Of a DNA stretch of 64,000 nucleotides, positions 28,301 to 36,310 are shown piece after piece. The notes under the pieces are model-generated. The model did no database searches. It was given only the letters and a program-made list of their open reading frames with translations, and was not told the DNA's origin. Every line of letters starts with the position of its first letter. Positions within the stretch are counted from its first letter, which is position 1. The position numbers were made by a program, and so were the translations under genes. Source of the stretch: Flammeovirga aprica JL-4 (GTDB lineage Bacteria > Bacteroidota > Bacteroidia > Cytophagales > Flammeovirgaceae); the NCBI RefSeq assembly GCF_012844305.1, contig NZ_JABANE010000014.1, positions 1-64,000 of the forward strand, read 5' to 3'.

Positions 28301-30136
28301 ATGGGTTCAAAGTCTGTTGGGATTATAGATTCTCTCTTTTTGCTTCAAGTAGAAGAACTTAAAATAAAAGGAGCGGGTTTAAAGTCTTTTGCTTACAATA
28401 AAAAAATCGATATTGACACCATTTATACTAATAATATAAGCTACCTGAATCCTGCCAAATCAAAGAAAGTAAAGAAGACAGGCACTTTTGCAGAGAAAAA
28501 TTTCCCTAAGGAAAAAGTGATCGCTCTTTTGGATGAATTTGAAAGTATTTCTGTTGATTATATTCAAGTAGACAGCAGTTCTGTTTCCTTCAGAAGTTTG
28601 TCAAAAAATAATAACAGAAAGAATATTTCGCGTTTGATGAGAAGAAAAAGGACGGAAACTCCATTAAACAATACTGAGTTAAGTCCTAAGGAATTAAATA
28701 AATACAGTAAAAAAACGAATAGAATCAGCAATAGCAAACGCTTATCTAGGGAGAGGAAAGAAATGCTGATCAATGAAATTCTTGCAGAAACAAAAGGAAA
28801 CCCAATCGATGTTTACACCCTTTCTCCTACTGAGGATTCTTTAGAACGCCTTGAACATCAGAAATCTTTCCAGAGTGTATATAATGAAAACAGCATAAAG
28901 GATATCAACCTCAAAATTGATGGTATTTATATTAACCAAGAAACTGTACAATCCGAAAGAGATTATGTGGAATTAGGTCAGATCGATCTAAACCTTGGTA
29001 AAAACATTTTCAATTTGAATAATGGTATGTACGCCATTGGTTTTGATTCCTTGAATTTCAATTCTCATTTCGAAGACATTTACCTTAAAAACTTTGCTTT
29101 AATACCGCGCTATTCTAAAAAACTGTTTGGTATTGTCAATGAATATCAAACCGATAGAATAGAAATCAGTATCAACGATCTCCTTTTTAGAGGCTTCCAC
29201 TTCAAAAATTATTTCTTCACGGATGACATTCATTTGAATGGTGTGGAAATAGACCGTTTAAACCTTTCGGCTTACCGAGATAAAACGGTGCCTGTCGATC
29301 CTTATAAAAAGAATCCTAAAATGATTCACACCATCTTTGAAGAGACACCTTTAACGTTCAAACTTGACACTATCACAATCACAGATAGTCATATTAATTA
29401 TGAAGAATATAAGGGTAATATCAGAGCAAGATCGGAGGATCAGGAACTAGAAGGGAAATCTGGTCAATTCCAATTGAATGATTTTACGGGACAAATTTTC
29501 AACATCACCAATGATACAGCAAAACTATCTACTGACCCTTACATGGAAATGTATGTGAAAGGAATTTTGATGGAAGAAGGCGGTCAATTGAAGATGTATT
29601 TCAGAATTCCTCCTTTAGACAGTTTGGGAACCTATTATTACGAAGGTGAGGTTGGGCAAATGGACTTGATCAAGCTGAATCCGTTGGTAGAAAGGCTTGA
29701 ATTAGTAAAAATAAAAGATGGCAATCTCAAACGAATGTATTTCAAAGTGTTAGCAGACGACAGTGTTGCTATGGGAAATATGCAATTCAGGTATAAAAAC
29801 CTGGAAGTGGATGTATTGAAAGACAAGGCAAAGAAAACTGGGGAATTAAAAAGAAGAGCATTTTTGAGTTCGGTTGCCAACTTATTGATCAGAGAAGAAA
29901 ACCCTCGTTTTCCATCCATGAAACAGGGGCATATTTATTATGAAAGAGACACAACAAAGTTTATCTTTAACTTTTGGGTGAAATCAGTGCTAACGGGGGT
30001 GGCAAGTACACTTTCACCGCTAATGGAACCAGAAATACCTAAGAAAGATAAAGCAACAAAAATGGAAATTAGGTATATTGAGAAAAATACTAAACGAAAA
30101 AATAGATTAAACGGTCCTTTAAAAAAGGTCTACTAG
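25352..30136 (+). CDS. Giant membrane-anchored AsmA-like protein (putative envelope lipid-transfer protein)
   Basis: The 1594-residue protein has a basic cytosolic N-terminus and one membrane span (about residues 30-55), then some 1500 periplasmic residues rich in short beta-strands. The layout of an anchor, repetitive beta-sheet and a final conserved block (EGEVGQMDLIKLNPLVERLELVKIKDGNLKRMYF) recalls AsmA/TamB/DUF748-type repeating-beta-groove proteins, which are thought to carry lipids between membranes. That assignment rests on architecture, not on a motif that settles it. It starts 8 bp after the LolD-like gene and precedes a DUF1523-like gene by 11 bp, so the three are probably cotranscribed. 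Confidence 0.7.
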   Translation: MSTDDNANNKTEDQEEVKKKVRKKRSLARRLTNLFIAFLITFVTLFLSLIVSIHIILQYYPDEFVGVAIKESVSRGTKQKYALDYDKINVKLISGWSIHDFLSSGSITLINPSFLPDSSFVAYNDSIPFGEKKNLVKINLRKFELQNFSILRAVFQKEIYIGNILLDSADIEIHKHKIVGQSKKESFGNRTLTETLNSLFYQNKEHLRRYRVGNIKTVNSSLNLFDHTQKIKQQVTLNEISTTLKDIYLDSLTLEQKILPVHIGDLECNTRNIKLELKNSPFGISLGKLDFSSVDSSLLIFNTSIYRINEGVGEKIPINNATIPLLSLEGIDIDRFLFDSSIYINKFSIVKPQVELKFHADARKKKKITPKKPQLPKFLRDIFIKEFHLESAKIPFETNKLGKRQINDISINLDDIVINNKILKQKIPVDYNFFDIKLKYQRWNFNNKHYAKVGGLYYHSKWQKLYLYSPAYKPIKSVPDSTSQTYISAQAKRITLNRVDYNFFLQNPLDSLFAYNHLLIDDLKSEIWLPTHPVEKVKKEKKKQKNITVALNSMLLKNGSVKVNIPKENEYQEQLTIQDIELDIDTLKLPLQNPKYFDLYKANVDFKDIDLPQISNYDFLIEEMAFTTNDSALAIAGLNISTVDSTQAPLNIESYIQGIHFSEVSWRKYLFSDSLIIDNIFIDIPSSDIEIPLKEAISSAHSITKDSINKASPKKGVPFKYLLVHDFHLRKGPLSVTKENLGLLGRSESMGVDIVDFSLEEKKIDWEDIYFVVEDIYAPIRSINHKSSIDKISLNVEKQSLKIQGVSLAPTEQNNNMFIKTLTGINNVDIEGLDLRMLKDIQQLNADNINLNGVRGVFAVDERFKPEGDTTSTKEKIQKEFLKYLGIENIKLELDDFAMLHTDNKGQESYLTFFGGELNVNQLRSQTSSTKYIGKIRPNHIYMKMKGLQFERDASPYVVSSSELVVDSGGDSIMISEANILPKMGSKSVGIIDSLFLLQVEELKIKGAGLKSFAYNKKIDIDTIYTNNISYLNPAKSKKVKKTGTFAEKNFPKEKVIALLDEFESISVDYIQVDSSSVSFRSLSKNNNRKNISRLMRRKRTETPLNNTELSPKELNKYSKKTNRISNSKRLSRERKEMLINEILAETKGNPIDVYTLSPTEDSLERLEHQKSFQSVYNENSIKDINLKIDGIYINQETVQSERDYVELGQIDLNLGKNIFNLNNGMYAIGFDSLNFNSHFEDIYLKNFALIPRYSKKLFGIVNEYQTDRIEISINDLLFRGFHFKNYFFTDDIHLNGVEIDRLNLSAYRDKTVPVDPYKKNPKMIHTIFEETPLTFKLDTITITDSHINYEEYKGNIRARSEDQELEGKSGQFQLNDFTGQIFNITNDTAKLSTDPYMEMYVKGILMEEGGQLKMYFRIPPLDSLGTYYYEGEVGQMDLIKLNPLVERLELVKIKDGNLKRMYFKVLADDSVAMGNMQFRYKNLEVDVLKDKAKKTGELKRRAFLSSVANLLIREENPRFPSMKQGHIYYERDTTKFIFNFWVKSVLTGVASTLSPLMEPEIPKKDKATKMEIRYIEKNTKRKNRLNGPLKKVY

Positions 30137-30147
30137 ATTGTACTAAA

Positions 30148-30507
30148 ATGAAAAAATATCTTTACATCGGCATAGGCGTTATTGCATTTATTTTCTTCTG
30201 CTGGCTTTTCCCTAAAGTCAATAGAAGAACAATCACTGCCACAGTAAACAAAACAGAGAGAATAAGAGGTTCTGTTCAAAATGGTAAGCAAAAACTGGAT
30301 AAATACCTTATCTACACTCTTGATAAAAACGACAGACCTCATACTTTTGAAAATACCGACACATGGATTTGGTTTAAATTCAACTCTTCTGATGTTTATG
30401 CTAAAATTCAAGACGGAGAAACTTACGATTTCAGTATTGTAGGATTTAGAATACCAATTCTCTCCATGTATCCAAACATAATTAAAGTTGAAAAAGTAAA
30501 TCAATAA
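30148..30507 (+). CDS. DUF1523-like single-pass membrane protein
   Basis: The 119-residue protein has an N-terminal membrane anchor (residues 4-22, ending CWLFPKV). A small beta domain follows with the string FENTDTWIWFKFNSSDVYAK and the ending GFRIPILSMYPNI, which matches my memory of the DUF1523 family, also found in some phage genomes. Its function is unknown. It follows the giant AsmA-like gene by 11 bp. Confidence 0.65.
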   Translation: MKKYLYIGIGVIAFIFFCWLFPKVNRRTITATVNKTERIRGSVQNGKQKLDKYLIYTLDKNDRPHTFENTDTWIWFKFNSSDVYAKIQDGETYDFSIVGFRIPILSMYPNIIKVEKVNQ

Positions 30508-30528
30508 TTAAACTCAAATTTTTTAATC

Positions 30529-31239
30529 ATGAAATTTCCAATCATCAATTCATTAATCACTATCTTCTTGATCGCAGGATTCTATTCTTGTGGCACATCA
30601 TCTGAAAAGAAAGACGATCACTCTCATCATCAACAAGAAGAAAGTGCTTCACACAGTCATGATCATGGACATAGTCACAAAGCTGAAACAATGACACTTA
30701 GTGACGGTAGTTATAAAGTTGACACTGAGAAAAGCTTTATCAAATGGACTGGTAAAAAAATTACAGGGAGCTCACATTTCGGAAAACTGAAACTTGCCTC
30801 TGGTACTGTTGCTGTAAGTGGATCTCAAATCGGCACAGACAGTGAATTTTCTGTGGATATGACAACAATTACGGTTGAAGATATTCCTGCAGACGATGCT
30901 AAAAATGGCAAATTAAAAGGTCACTTAGAAAACGATGACTTTTTCAGCACAACTAAGTTCCCAACAACCACTTTTAAGGTGACTCAGATTGCTAAAGGTG
31001 AAAAAGAAGGAATGATCAATGTAACAGGAGATCTTACCATTAAAGGAATTACAAAAAGCATCTCATTCCCTGCACACATCATGAATCATGACGGCACTTT
31101 GCATGCTATGGCTGATATTGTTTTCAACAGAGCTGAATTTGATATTAAATATAAATCTAGCTCGTTCTTCAGCGATTTAGGAGACAAAGCTATCAATGAT
31201 GATATAGAATTGGAATTGCATTTATATGCTCAAAAATAA
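30529..31239 (+). CDS. YceI-family lipoprotein with histidine-rich leader
   Basis: The 236-residue protein starts with a lipobox (FYSCG, Cys near 21). A His/Asp-rich linker follows (about residues 28-55, with HSHHQQ and SHDHGHSHK), then the YceI lipocalin-like domain (YKVDTEKSFIKWTGKK through GDLTIKGITKSISFPA). YceI proteins bind polyisoprenoid-type lipids. The histidine tract suggests metal binding at the membrane surface. It lies 21 bp after the DUF1523-like gene and is the last gene before a terminator. Confidence 0.85.
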   Translation: MKFPIINSLITIFLIAGFYSCGTSSEKKDDHSHHQQEESASHSHDHGHSHKAETMTLSDGSYKVDTEKSFIKWTGKKITGSSHFGKLKLASGTVAVSGSQIGTDSEFSVDMTTITVEDIPADDAKNGKLKGHLENDDFFSTTKFPTTTFKVTQIAKGEKEGMINVTGDLTIKGITKSISFPAHIMNHDGTLHAMADIVFNRAEFDIKYKSSSFFSDLGDKAINDDIELELHLYAQK

Positions 31240-31441
31240 AATTATTTACCCTTAAATTTTTCCTTAAGTCACATGTACTAAATGGAAATCAAGAGGATTT
31301 AGGTCTCAAAATTGGACTTTAAGTGTAAAAATTCCACTAAATTACAATTTTTACATTTTTTCTTGGTTTGTTAATATTTTTTTTGTTATTTAGTACATGA
31401 AAACAGCAATAAGAAATAGTTTTTGGGTTATTAAAGGAATT

Positions 31442-31472
31442 AAAAAGGTCTTCACTTTGTGAAGGCCTTTTT
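31442..31472 (+). terminator. Terminator after the YceI gene
   Basis: A 14-bp stem with one T-G pair (AAAAAGGTCTTCAC at 31442-31455, partner 31459-31472) has a 3-nt loop and a T run. It ends the transcript that begins with the propeller phosphatase or the LolD-like gene. Confidence 0.75.
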
Positions 31473-31614
31473 TTAGTTAACAATTCCGATTTTTAAAATG
31501 TATGACTGTACTATTTTCAGAAAATAATGTCTAAATGAATAGAATAACATTCTTAATTATTACTTTGCTTAGTATTCGTAGTTGTTTTCACTATGTTTAT
31601 AGCATAATTAGTAA

Positions 31615-31778
31615 TAAGTAGCTGATCACAATTAAATATAGTTTATAAATGTAGAATGAATTGAACTCAGGTAAGGCAAAATTTTTCGTCCTAGCCATAG
31701 CTAAGACGAAAAATTTTAACGAAACCTGAGTTTAATTCAAATGCATTTAAGCTATAGATAATTTTGAACAGGTACTTA
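31615..31778 (+). mobile_element. Inverted-repeat element D (MITE-like, 164 bp)
   Basis: The element runs from TAAGTAGCTGATCA to GGTACTTA. Almost the whole element folds back: outer arms TAAGTAGCTGATCA against TAAGTACCTGTTCA, middle arms around AACTCAGGT, and an inner perfect 13-bp arm AAAATTTTTCGTC with its complement around a 14-nt loop. Ends and length match elements A and B, but the interior differs. TA flanks both ends. It lies 91 bp upstream of the Omp85-type gene, with TAATTTTG (31759-31766) facing that gene. Confidence 0.7.
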
Positions 31779-31869
31779 AATAGGAATAACCAAATTCTTA
31801 TTTTCAGCAATTGCATTTATAGCATATCCATTAAGTGCAGTTCAATTTTTACATTACACCATTGATCTA

Positions 31870-33090
31870 ATGAAATCCAATTTCATAAAAGTACTTATTA
31901 CTTTATCAATAACCCTTTGTTTTCAACTTGAAGCAACGGCACAAAATTTATTACAAACTGACAGTACTTTACATCCTACAGACACCTCTGAAGTAAAAAC
32001 AAAGAAACAGTTACGGAAAGAGGCAAAGGAAAAGAAGAATTTAAGGTTTAGTATTTTAGGCGGACCTGGATACACTCCTGATTATGGCTTTCTTATTGGG
32101 ATGAGTATGCTGTTTACATTTAAAACAGACACTACCGAACCAGACTTAAAAAGATCCGTGGTTCCTATTGCAGGGGCATGGTTAAGTTCAGGTGGTTTTA
32201 ACCTCATTGCTAAACCGCAATTGTTTTTCAACAATGACAGATTAAGGTATTTTGGTCAGGTGCAGTATAGAAATAATTATGACAACTATTATGGCGTTGG
32301 CTTCAGTACTAATGAAGCTACACCAAGAAGTGATTCAACAACTCAATTTTTCCAGAACTCAATTTCTGTAAATGGCTCTTTTCTTTTCAGATATAAAGAA
32401 TCAGATTTCTTTATCGGGCCATCTTTTGACGTGACCTACAGAGATCTTTCTGAAATTGCCGCAGGTATGGCCACAGACCCTACTTATATTGCTCAAGGAG
32501 GAAAAGATGATGGTATGTCAATTTGGAATGTAGGTATTGGATTTGAAATTTCTTATGATACAAGGGATATACCTGCAAACGCTTGGGAAGGTATCTATTT
32601 TGACCTTACTACAAGGTATTATGACACATGGTTAGGCAGTGACACAAGGTGGGGTTTTGTATCTGCGGAATACAGACAGTATAAATTGTTGCCGTTTTTA
32701 GGTGAGCGAAAAGTATTGGCATGGACAGCAAAAATAAGGTCTTCATATGGTGATGTTCCTTTTACAGATATGTCGTTAATTGGTTCTCCCTTTGACCTAA
32801 GAGGATATTATTTAGGGCAATACAGAGATAAAACATCTGCTTTTGCAATGGCTGAATATAGAAATATGTTTAACTCTAAATCAAAACTGGTTTCTAAACT
32901 TGGATTTGCCGTTTGGGGAGGTGTAGGTATGGTAGGGCCTGACCTGATCACTCCAGGTGGTGTGCTTCCTAACTTTGGTGCAGGTTTAAGGGTAGAAGTT
33001 CAACCGCGTATGAATTTCAGAATTGATTTAGGTAGAGATCCTCTTGCGAATCAAAACCTAGTTTACTTTAATATGACTGAAGCTTTCTAA
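31870..33090 (+). CDS. Omp85/BamA-superfamily outer-membrane barrel without POTRA domains
   Basis: The 406-residue protein has a signal peptide (to about residue 25), then a short lysine-rich stretch and directly the barrel, with no room for POTRA domains. Barrel landmarks are YDTRDIPANAWEG, the lid-loop motif DLRGYYLGQY (the conserved RGY) and a terminal phenylalanine. POTRA-less surface-antigen barrels of this kind are common in Bacteroidota; most are of unknown function. The gene is preceded by inverted-repeat element D and followed by a bidirectional terminator. Confidence 0.8.
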   Translation: MKSNFIKVLITLSITLCFQLEATAQNLLQTDSTLHPTDTSEVKTKKQLRKEAKEKKNLRFSILGGPGYTPDYGFLIGMSMLFTFKTDTTEPDLKRSVVPIAGAWLSSGGFNLIAKPQLFFNNDRLRYFGQVQYRNNYDNYYGVGFSTNEATPRSDSTTQFFQNSISVNGSFLFRYKESDFFIGPSFDVTYRDLSEIAAGMATDPTYIAQGGKDDGMSIWNVGIGFEISYDTRDIPANAWEGIYFDLTTRYYDTWLGSDTRWGFVSAEYRQYKLLPFLGERKVLAWTAKIRSSYGDVPFTDMSLIGSPFDLRGYYLGQYRDKTSAFAMAEYRNMFNSKSKLVSKLGFAVWGGVGMVGPDLITPGGVLPNFGAGLRVEVQPRMNFRIDLGRDPLANQNLVYFNMTEAF

Positions 33091-33116
33091 TGAAAAAAGT
33101 AGTTTCTTAAAACAAG

Positions 33117-33156
33117 AAAAGGTAAGAGGATGAATTAAAAACACCTCTTACCTTTT
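33117..33156. terminator. Bidirectional terminator between the barrel and thiolase genes
   Basis: A 13-bp perfect stem (AAAAGGTAAGAGG at 33117-33129 paired with 33144-33156) has flanking A and T runs. It serves two convergent genes. Confidence 0.85.
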
Positions 33157-33160
33157 TTAT

Positions 33161-34339
33161 TTATAGCCTTTCAATAATCATGGCTGAGGCTCCTCCTCCT
33201 CCATTACATATTGCAGCAAGCCCTTTCGTTCCTTTCTGCTGTTGAAGCACTCCATTAAGCGTTACAACAATTCTGGTACCTGATGCGCCCAAAGGATGCC
33301 CCATAGAAACTGCTCCTCCATGTACATTCACCTTATCCAATGGAATTCCTAATTCCTTTGCAAAAGCTAGCGTCACAACTGAGAAGGCTTCATTCACTTC
33401 AAAGAAATCAATTTCATCCTTCGTTAAACCGGCCTTCTTCAATGCCTTTTCCGCTGCAACAGGTGGTGCTATAGTAAACCACTCTGGCTCCATCGATGCA
33501 TCCGCAAAAGATACAATCTTTGCCACCGGTTTCAATCCCAATCTATCTACTGCACTTTTACTTGCAAGAATAACCGCTGCAGCCCCATCATTGATTGTAG
33601 AAGCATTTGCTGCAGTAACAGTCCCATCTTTTGTAAATACAGCTCTTAGTGAAGGTATTTTCTCAAATTTCACTTTTTTAAATTCTTCATCCTCCATCAC
33701 TACCAAAGGATCTCCCTTTCTTTGTGGCACGCTTACAGGAACAATCTCATTTTTGAAAAGCTGATCACTCGTGGCCATTGCTGTTCTTTTATAAGAATTG
33801 ATAGCAAACTCATCCTGTTCCTCTCTGCTTATTTCACAACGTACTGCAGTTGCATCGGCACAGACGCCCATAGGCTGATTATTATAAGCATCAGCAAGAC
33901 CATCTCTCACAAGACCATCTAAAAGCTGTCCATGACCATAACCGTGACCATAACGCCCTTTAGGAACATAATAAGGGATATTGGACATTGACTCCATGCC
34001 TCCTGCTACTACAATTTGATTATCACCCAACATAATGGATTGAGCACCTAGCATGATTGTTTTCATCCCTGAAGAACATACTTTATTGATAGTAGTACAA
34101 GGAATATCATTACCAATACCTGCTCCTAATGCAGTTTGCTTAGCAGGTGCTTGCCCCAAATTGGAAGCGATAACATTGCCCATATACACCTCATTGACTT
34201 CCGAGGGATCAACATCCGCTTTCTCCAATGCTCCTTTTATAGCAAATGATCCTAGTTCTGTAGCTGAAAAAGAGGATAATGTACCTCCAAAACTCCCTAT
34301 TGGAGTTCTTACCGCCGAAACGATATATACTTCTTCCAT
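33161..34339 (-). CDS. Acetyl-CoA C-acetyltransferase (thiolase)
   Basis: The 392-residue enzyme has the expected thiolase length and all active-site blocks. The nucleophile Cys88 lies in NKVCSSGMK, with NEAFS, the histidine in GGAVSMGHPLGASG and the second cysteine in CNGGGG. It joins two acetyl-CoA to acetoacetyl-CoA, or cleaves 3-ketoacyl-CoA, in the cytosol. The sequence favours the biosynthetic, short-chain type. It is monocistronic on the minus strand. Confidence 0.95.
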   Translation of the reverse strand: MEEVYIVSAVRTPIGSFGGTLSSFSATELGSFAIKGALEKADVDPSEVNEVYMGNVIASNLGQAPAKQTALGAGIGNDIPCTTINKVCSSGMKTIMLGAQSIMLGDNQIVVAGGMESMSNIPYYVPKGRYGHGYGHGQLLDGLVRDGLADAYNNQPMGVCADATAVRCEISREEQDEFAINSYKRTAMATSDQLFKNEIVPVSVPQRKGDPLVVMEDEEFKKVKFEKIPSLRAVFTKDGTVTAANASTINDGAAAVILASKSAVDRLGLKPVAKIVSFADASMEPEWFTIAPPVAAEKALKKAGLTKDEIDFFEVNEAFSVVTLAFAKELGIPLDKVNVHGGAVSMGHPLGASGTRIVVTLNGVLQQQKGTKGLAAICNGGGGASAMIIERL

Positions 34340-34516
34340 AGTGTTTAAATAATGTGTTGTTTAATTTATTGGCTGTTTGGTTGTAATTGATGTAAGCTGA
34401 CTTGGCAACCTACAGAAATACAAAATGTGATTTTTTATAATGTCAAATCAACACTTGATGTATTCCAGATCTAATTTAGAGCTATTTTCTTGAATCAGCT
34501 ATTTTTTGGGCAAAAA

Positions 34517-34551
34517 AAAACTGTTACATAATCGAGTTATGTAACAGTTTT
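34517..34551 (-). terminator. Terminator of the small barrel-protein gene
   Basis: A 15-bp perfect stem (34517-34531 paired with 34537-34551, core CTGTTACATAA) lies about 20 bp beyond the stop of the minus-strand gene, with a long A tract on the plus strand that reads as a U run on the minus strand. Confidence 0.85.
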
Positions 34552-34570
34552 GTTGGAATAGGGATATCAA

Positions 34571-35143
34571 TTATCTAGACGCGAAATTGATGTTGAAGAT
34601 TGCTCTGATTTCGAAGTTCGAAGGAGCAAATTTAAGTTCACTTTCTCCCTCACCATATTTAACAGCTGGGATGATATGATAAACAGCAGCTAATTGGAAG
34701 AAACCTAAGTTCATACCAACTTCTGGAGCTAAACCAAATGTAGATTTTGTATCAAAAGCACTAACAGGAATAACGTTGTACATACCAAGACCTAAACCAA
34801 CGTGAGGTCTAACTTTATTCTCACCGAAGTGATACTTACCTTTTAAAGAGTAGTTTCCGATACCTGTAGCTTCAGTATTATCTGAATCTCCATCAGACTT
34901 TAAAATTGCTGCAGCTGATGCAAATTCAACACCTACTGAAATTTTAGGATTGATATTGTAATAGAAGTTTCCTAAGAAGTTAAAACCAGTACCATTTGAT
35001 TTAGTCTCTTGACCAAGGAAAGTTGTTTTAGCACTCATAAATGAAGCACCAGCTCCAATACCGATAGTGAATTTTTTATCTTGTGCGTTTGCTGATACAA
35101 TAGACGCTAGAGCTAAAAGTAAAACTAAGATTGATTTTTTCAT
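34571..35143 (-). CDS. Small outer-membrane beta-barrel protein
   Basis: The 190-residue protein has a signal peptide (residues 1-20, ending SANAQ) and an eight-strand-like barrel of alternating hydrophobic residues (KFTIGIGAGASFM, RPHVGLGLGMYNVI, FEIRAIFNINFASR). It resembles the OmpX/OprW-type barrels common in Bacteroidota. The substrate is unknown and it may be structural. It is monocistronic with its own terminator. Confidence 0.8.
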   Translation of the reverse strand: MKKSILVLLLALASIVSANAQDKKFTIGIGAGASFMSAKTTFLGQETKSNGTGFNFLGNFYYNINPKISVGVEFASAAAILKSDGDSDNTEATGIGNYSLKGKYHFGENKVRPHVGLGLGMYNVIPVSAFDTKSTFGLAPEVGMNLGFFQLAAVYHIIPAVKYGEGESELKFAPSNFEIRAIFNINFASR

Positions 35144-35534
35144 TTTAAAAATTAAATTTGTTGCTTTTAGTTATAAAACAATAGTTTAAAAAAATTTGTT
35201 AATTCCAACACTGCAAAATTTCAGATTGTTCACAATTAAAGCAAATGATTAATCTTTTTTTTCATCAACTTATTCTTTTTGTCCTATTTTATCTTTTTTT
35301 TTGAATAAAATTCTAATGTATTTTGCGTAATTTATTCGAATTGACAAATATTTAAAGACGCAAAAGCATAAAAATTAAACACTGAAATCTAATAGAAAAA
35401 TAGGTATCATTCCGGAATTCTTGAATTTATTATATTTTCTAAAATGTCATACTAATTGAGAAAAATAGTATTATCAATAGAATATTGGATTAGAGCTAAC
35501 CCGTTTGAATTTCTAAAAGTGAAAATAAAAGACA
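35144..35534. other. AT-rich spacer without a gene
   Basis: I see no supported gene or RNA between the barrel-protein start and the tRNA cluster. An open frame beginning at 35456 runs into the tRNA genes and has no family-like content. Confidence 0.5.
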
Positions 35535-35567
35535 TAAAAAAAAGCCGACAACATTGCTGTTATCGGC
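35535..35567 (-). terminator. Terminator of the tRNA operon
   Basis: On the minus strand, GCCGATAACA (complement of 35558-35567) pairs with TGTTGTCGGC across a 4-nt loop and is followed by eight T. It lies about 15 bp beyond the last tRNA. Confidence 0.85.
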
Positions 35568-35582
35568 TTATCGAATCACAAG

Positions 35583-35656
35583 TGATCCGACCAGGACTCG
35601 AACCTGGAACCTACTGCTTAGAAGGCAGTTGCTCTATCCAGTTGAGCTATCGGACC
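35583..35656 (-). tRNA. tRNA-Arg (UCU), copy 1
   Basis: 74 nt. The acceptor stem GGTCCGA pairs with TCGGATC (one G-T), the anticodon stem is ACTGC/GCAGT, and the loop CTTCTAA has anticodon TCT. The T-loop GGTTCGAGTCC is present. The 3' CCA is not encoded. It is the last gene of the six-tRNA operon. Confidence 0.95.
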
Positions 35657-35676
35657 ATCCTTAAAAGTTCTTCTAG

Positions 35677-35751
35677 TCGGGATGGCAGGATTCGAACCTG
35701 CGACCCCCTGGTCCCAAACCAGGTACACTAACCGGACTGTGCTACATCCCG
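35677..35751 (-). tRNA. tRNA-Pro (UGG), copy 1
   Basis: 75 nt. The acceptor stem CGGGATG pairs with CATCCCG, the anticodon stem is CCTGG/CCAGG, and the loop TTTGGGA has anticodon TGG. The T-loop GGTTCGAATCC is present. CCA is not encoded. It is 20 bp upstream of tRNA-Arg copy 1. Confidence 0.95.
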
Positions 35752-35784
35752 AAGAATTCCTAAGAAGGAATGGTATTTCAATTG

Positions 35785-35858
35785 TGATCCGACCAGGACT
35801 CGAACCTGGAACCTACTGCTTAGAAGGCAGTTGCTCTATCCAGTTGAGCTATCGGACC
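35785..35858 (-). tRNA. tRNA-Arg (UCU), copy 2
   Basis: Identical as read to the copy at 35583-35656. The spacer to the next tRNA-Pro is 33 bp. Confidence 0.95.
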
Positions 35859-35878
35859 ATCCTTAAAAGTTCTTCTAG

Positions 35879-35953
35879 TCGGGATGGCAGGATTCGAACC
35901 TGCGACCCCCTGGTCCCAAACCAGGTACACTAACCGGACTGTGCTACATCCCG
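35879..35953 (-). tRNA. tRNA-Pro (UGG), copy 2
   Basis: Identical as read to the copy at 35677-35751, with the same 20-bp spacer to its tRNA-Arg partner. Confidence 0.95.
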
Positions 35954-35989
35954 ATAAGTTTCTTTAAAAGAAACATTAAACAAAAACAG

Positions 35990-36063
35990 TGATCCGACCA
36001 GGACTCGAACCTGGAACCTACTGCTTAGAAGGCAGTTGCTCTATCCAGTTGAGCTATCGGACC
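35990..36063 (-). tRNA. tRNA-Arg (UCU), copy 3
   Basis: Identical as read to the other two tRNA-Arg copies. A 36-bp spacer with an AT-rich hairpin (GTTTCTTT...GAAAC) separates it from the next pair. Confidence 0.95.
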
Positions 36064-36083
36064 ATCCTTAAAAGTTCTTCTAG

Positions 36084-36158
36084 TCGGGATGGCAGGATTC
36101 GAACCTGCGACCCCCTGGTCCCAAACCAGGTACACTAACCGGACTGTGCTACATCCCG
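36084..36158 (-). tRNA. tRNA-Pro (UGG), copy 3
   Basis: First gene of the six-tRNA operon and identical as read to the other two copies. The upstream DNA to 36310 is AT-rich and must carry the operon promoter, which I could not pin down. Confidence 0.95.
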
Positions 36159-36310
36159 AATGTGTCTCTCAAAAGGACTGTTTTTGTTTAACGCGGTGCA
36201 AAGGTGTAGGTATTTTTCTAACTGTGCAAGTATCTTTAAAACTTTTTTCTGTCAACCAATGTAAACGTATTATTTCTCAAGGAATTAAATGTTAAAATAA
36301 AATGAATAAA

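Noticed and set aside
35456..36295. Three open frames across the tRNA cluster giving peptides such as MAGFEPATPWSQTR
   Set aside because: They are the reverse strand of the tRNA genes read as protein, a well-known spurious product; the tRNA folds explain the conservation.
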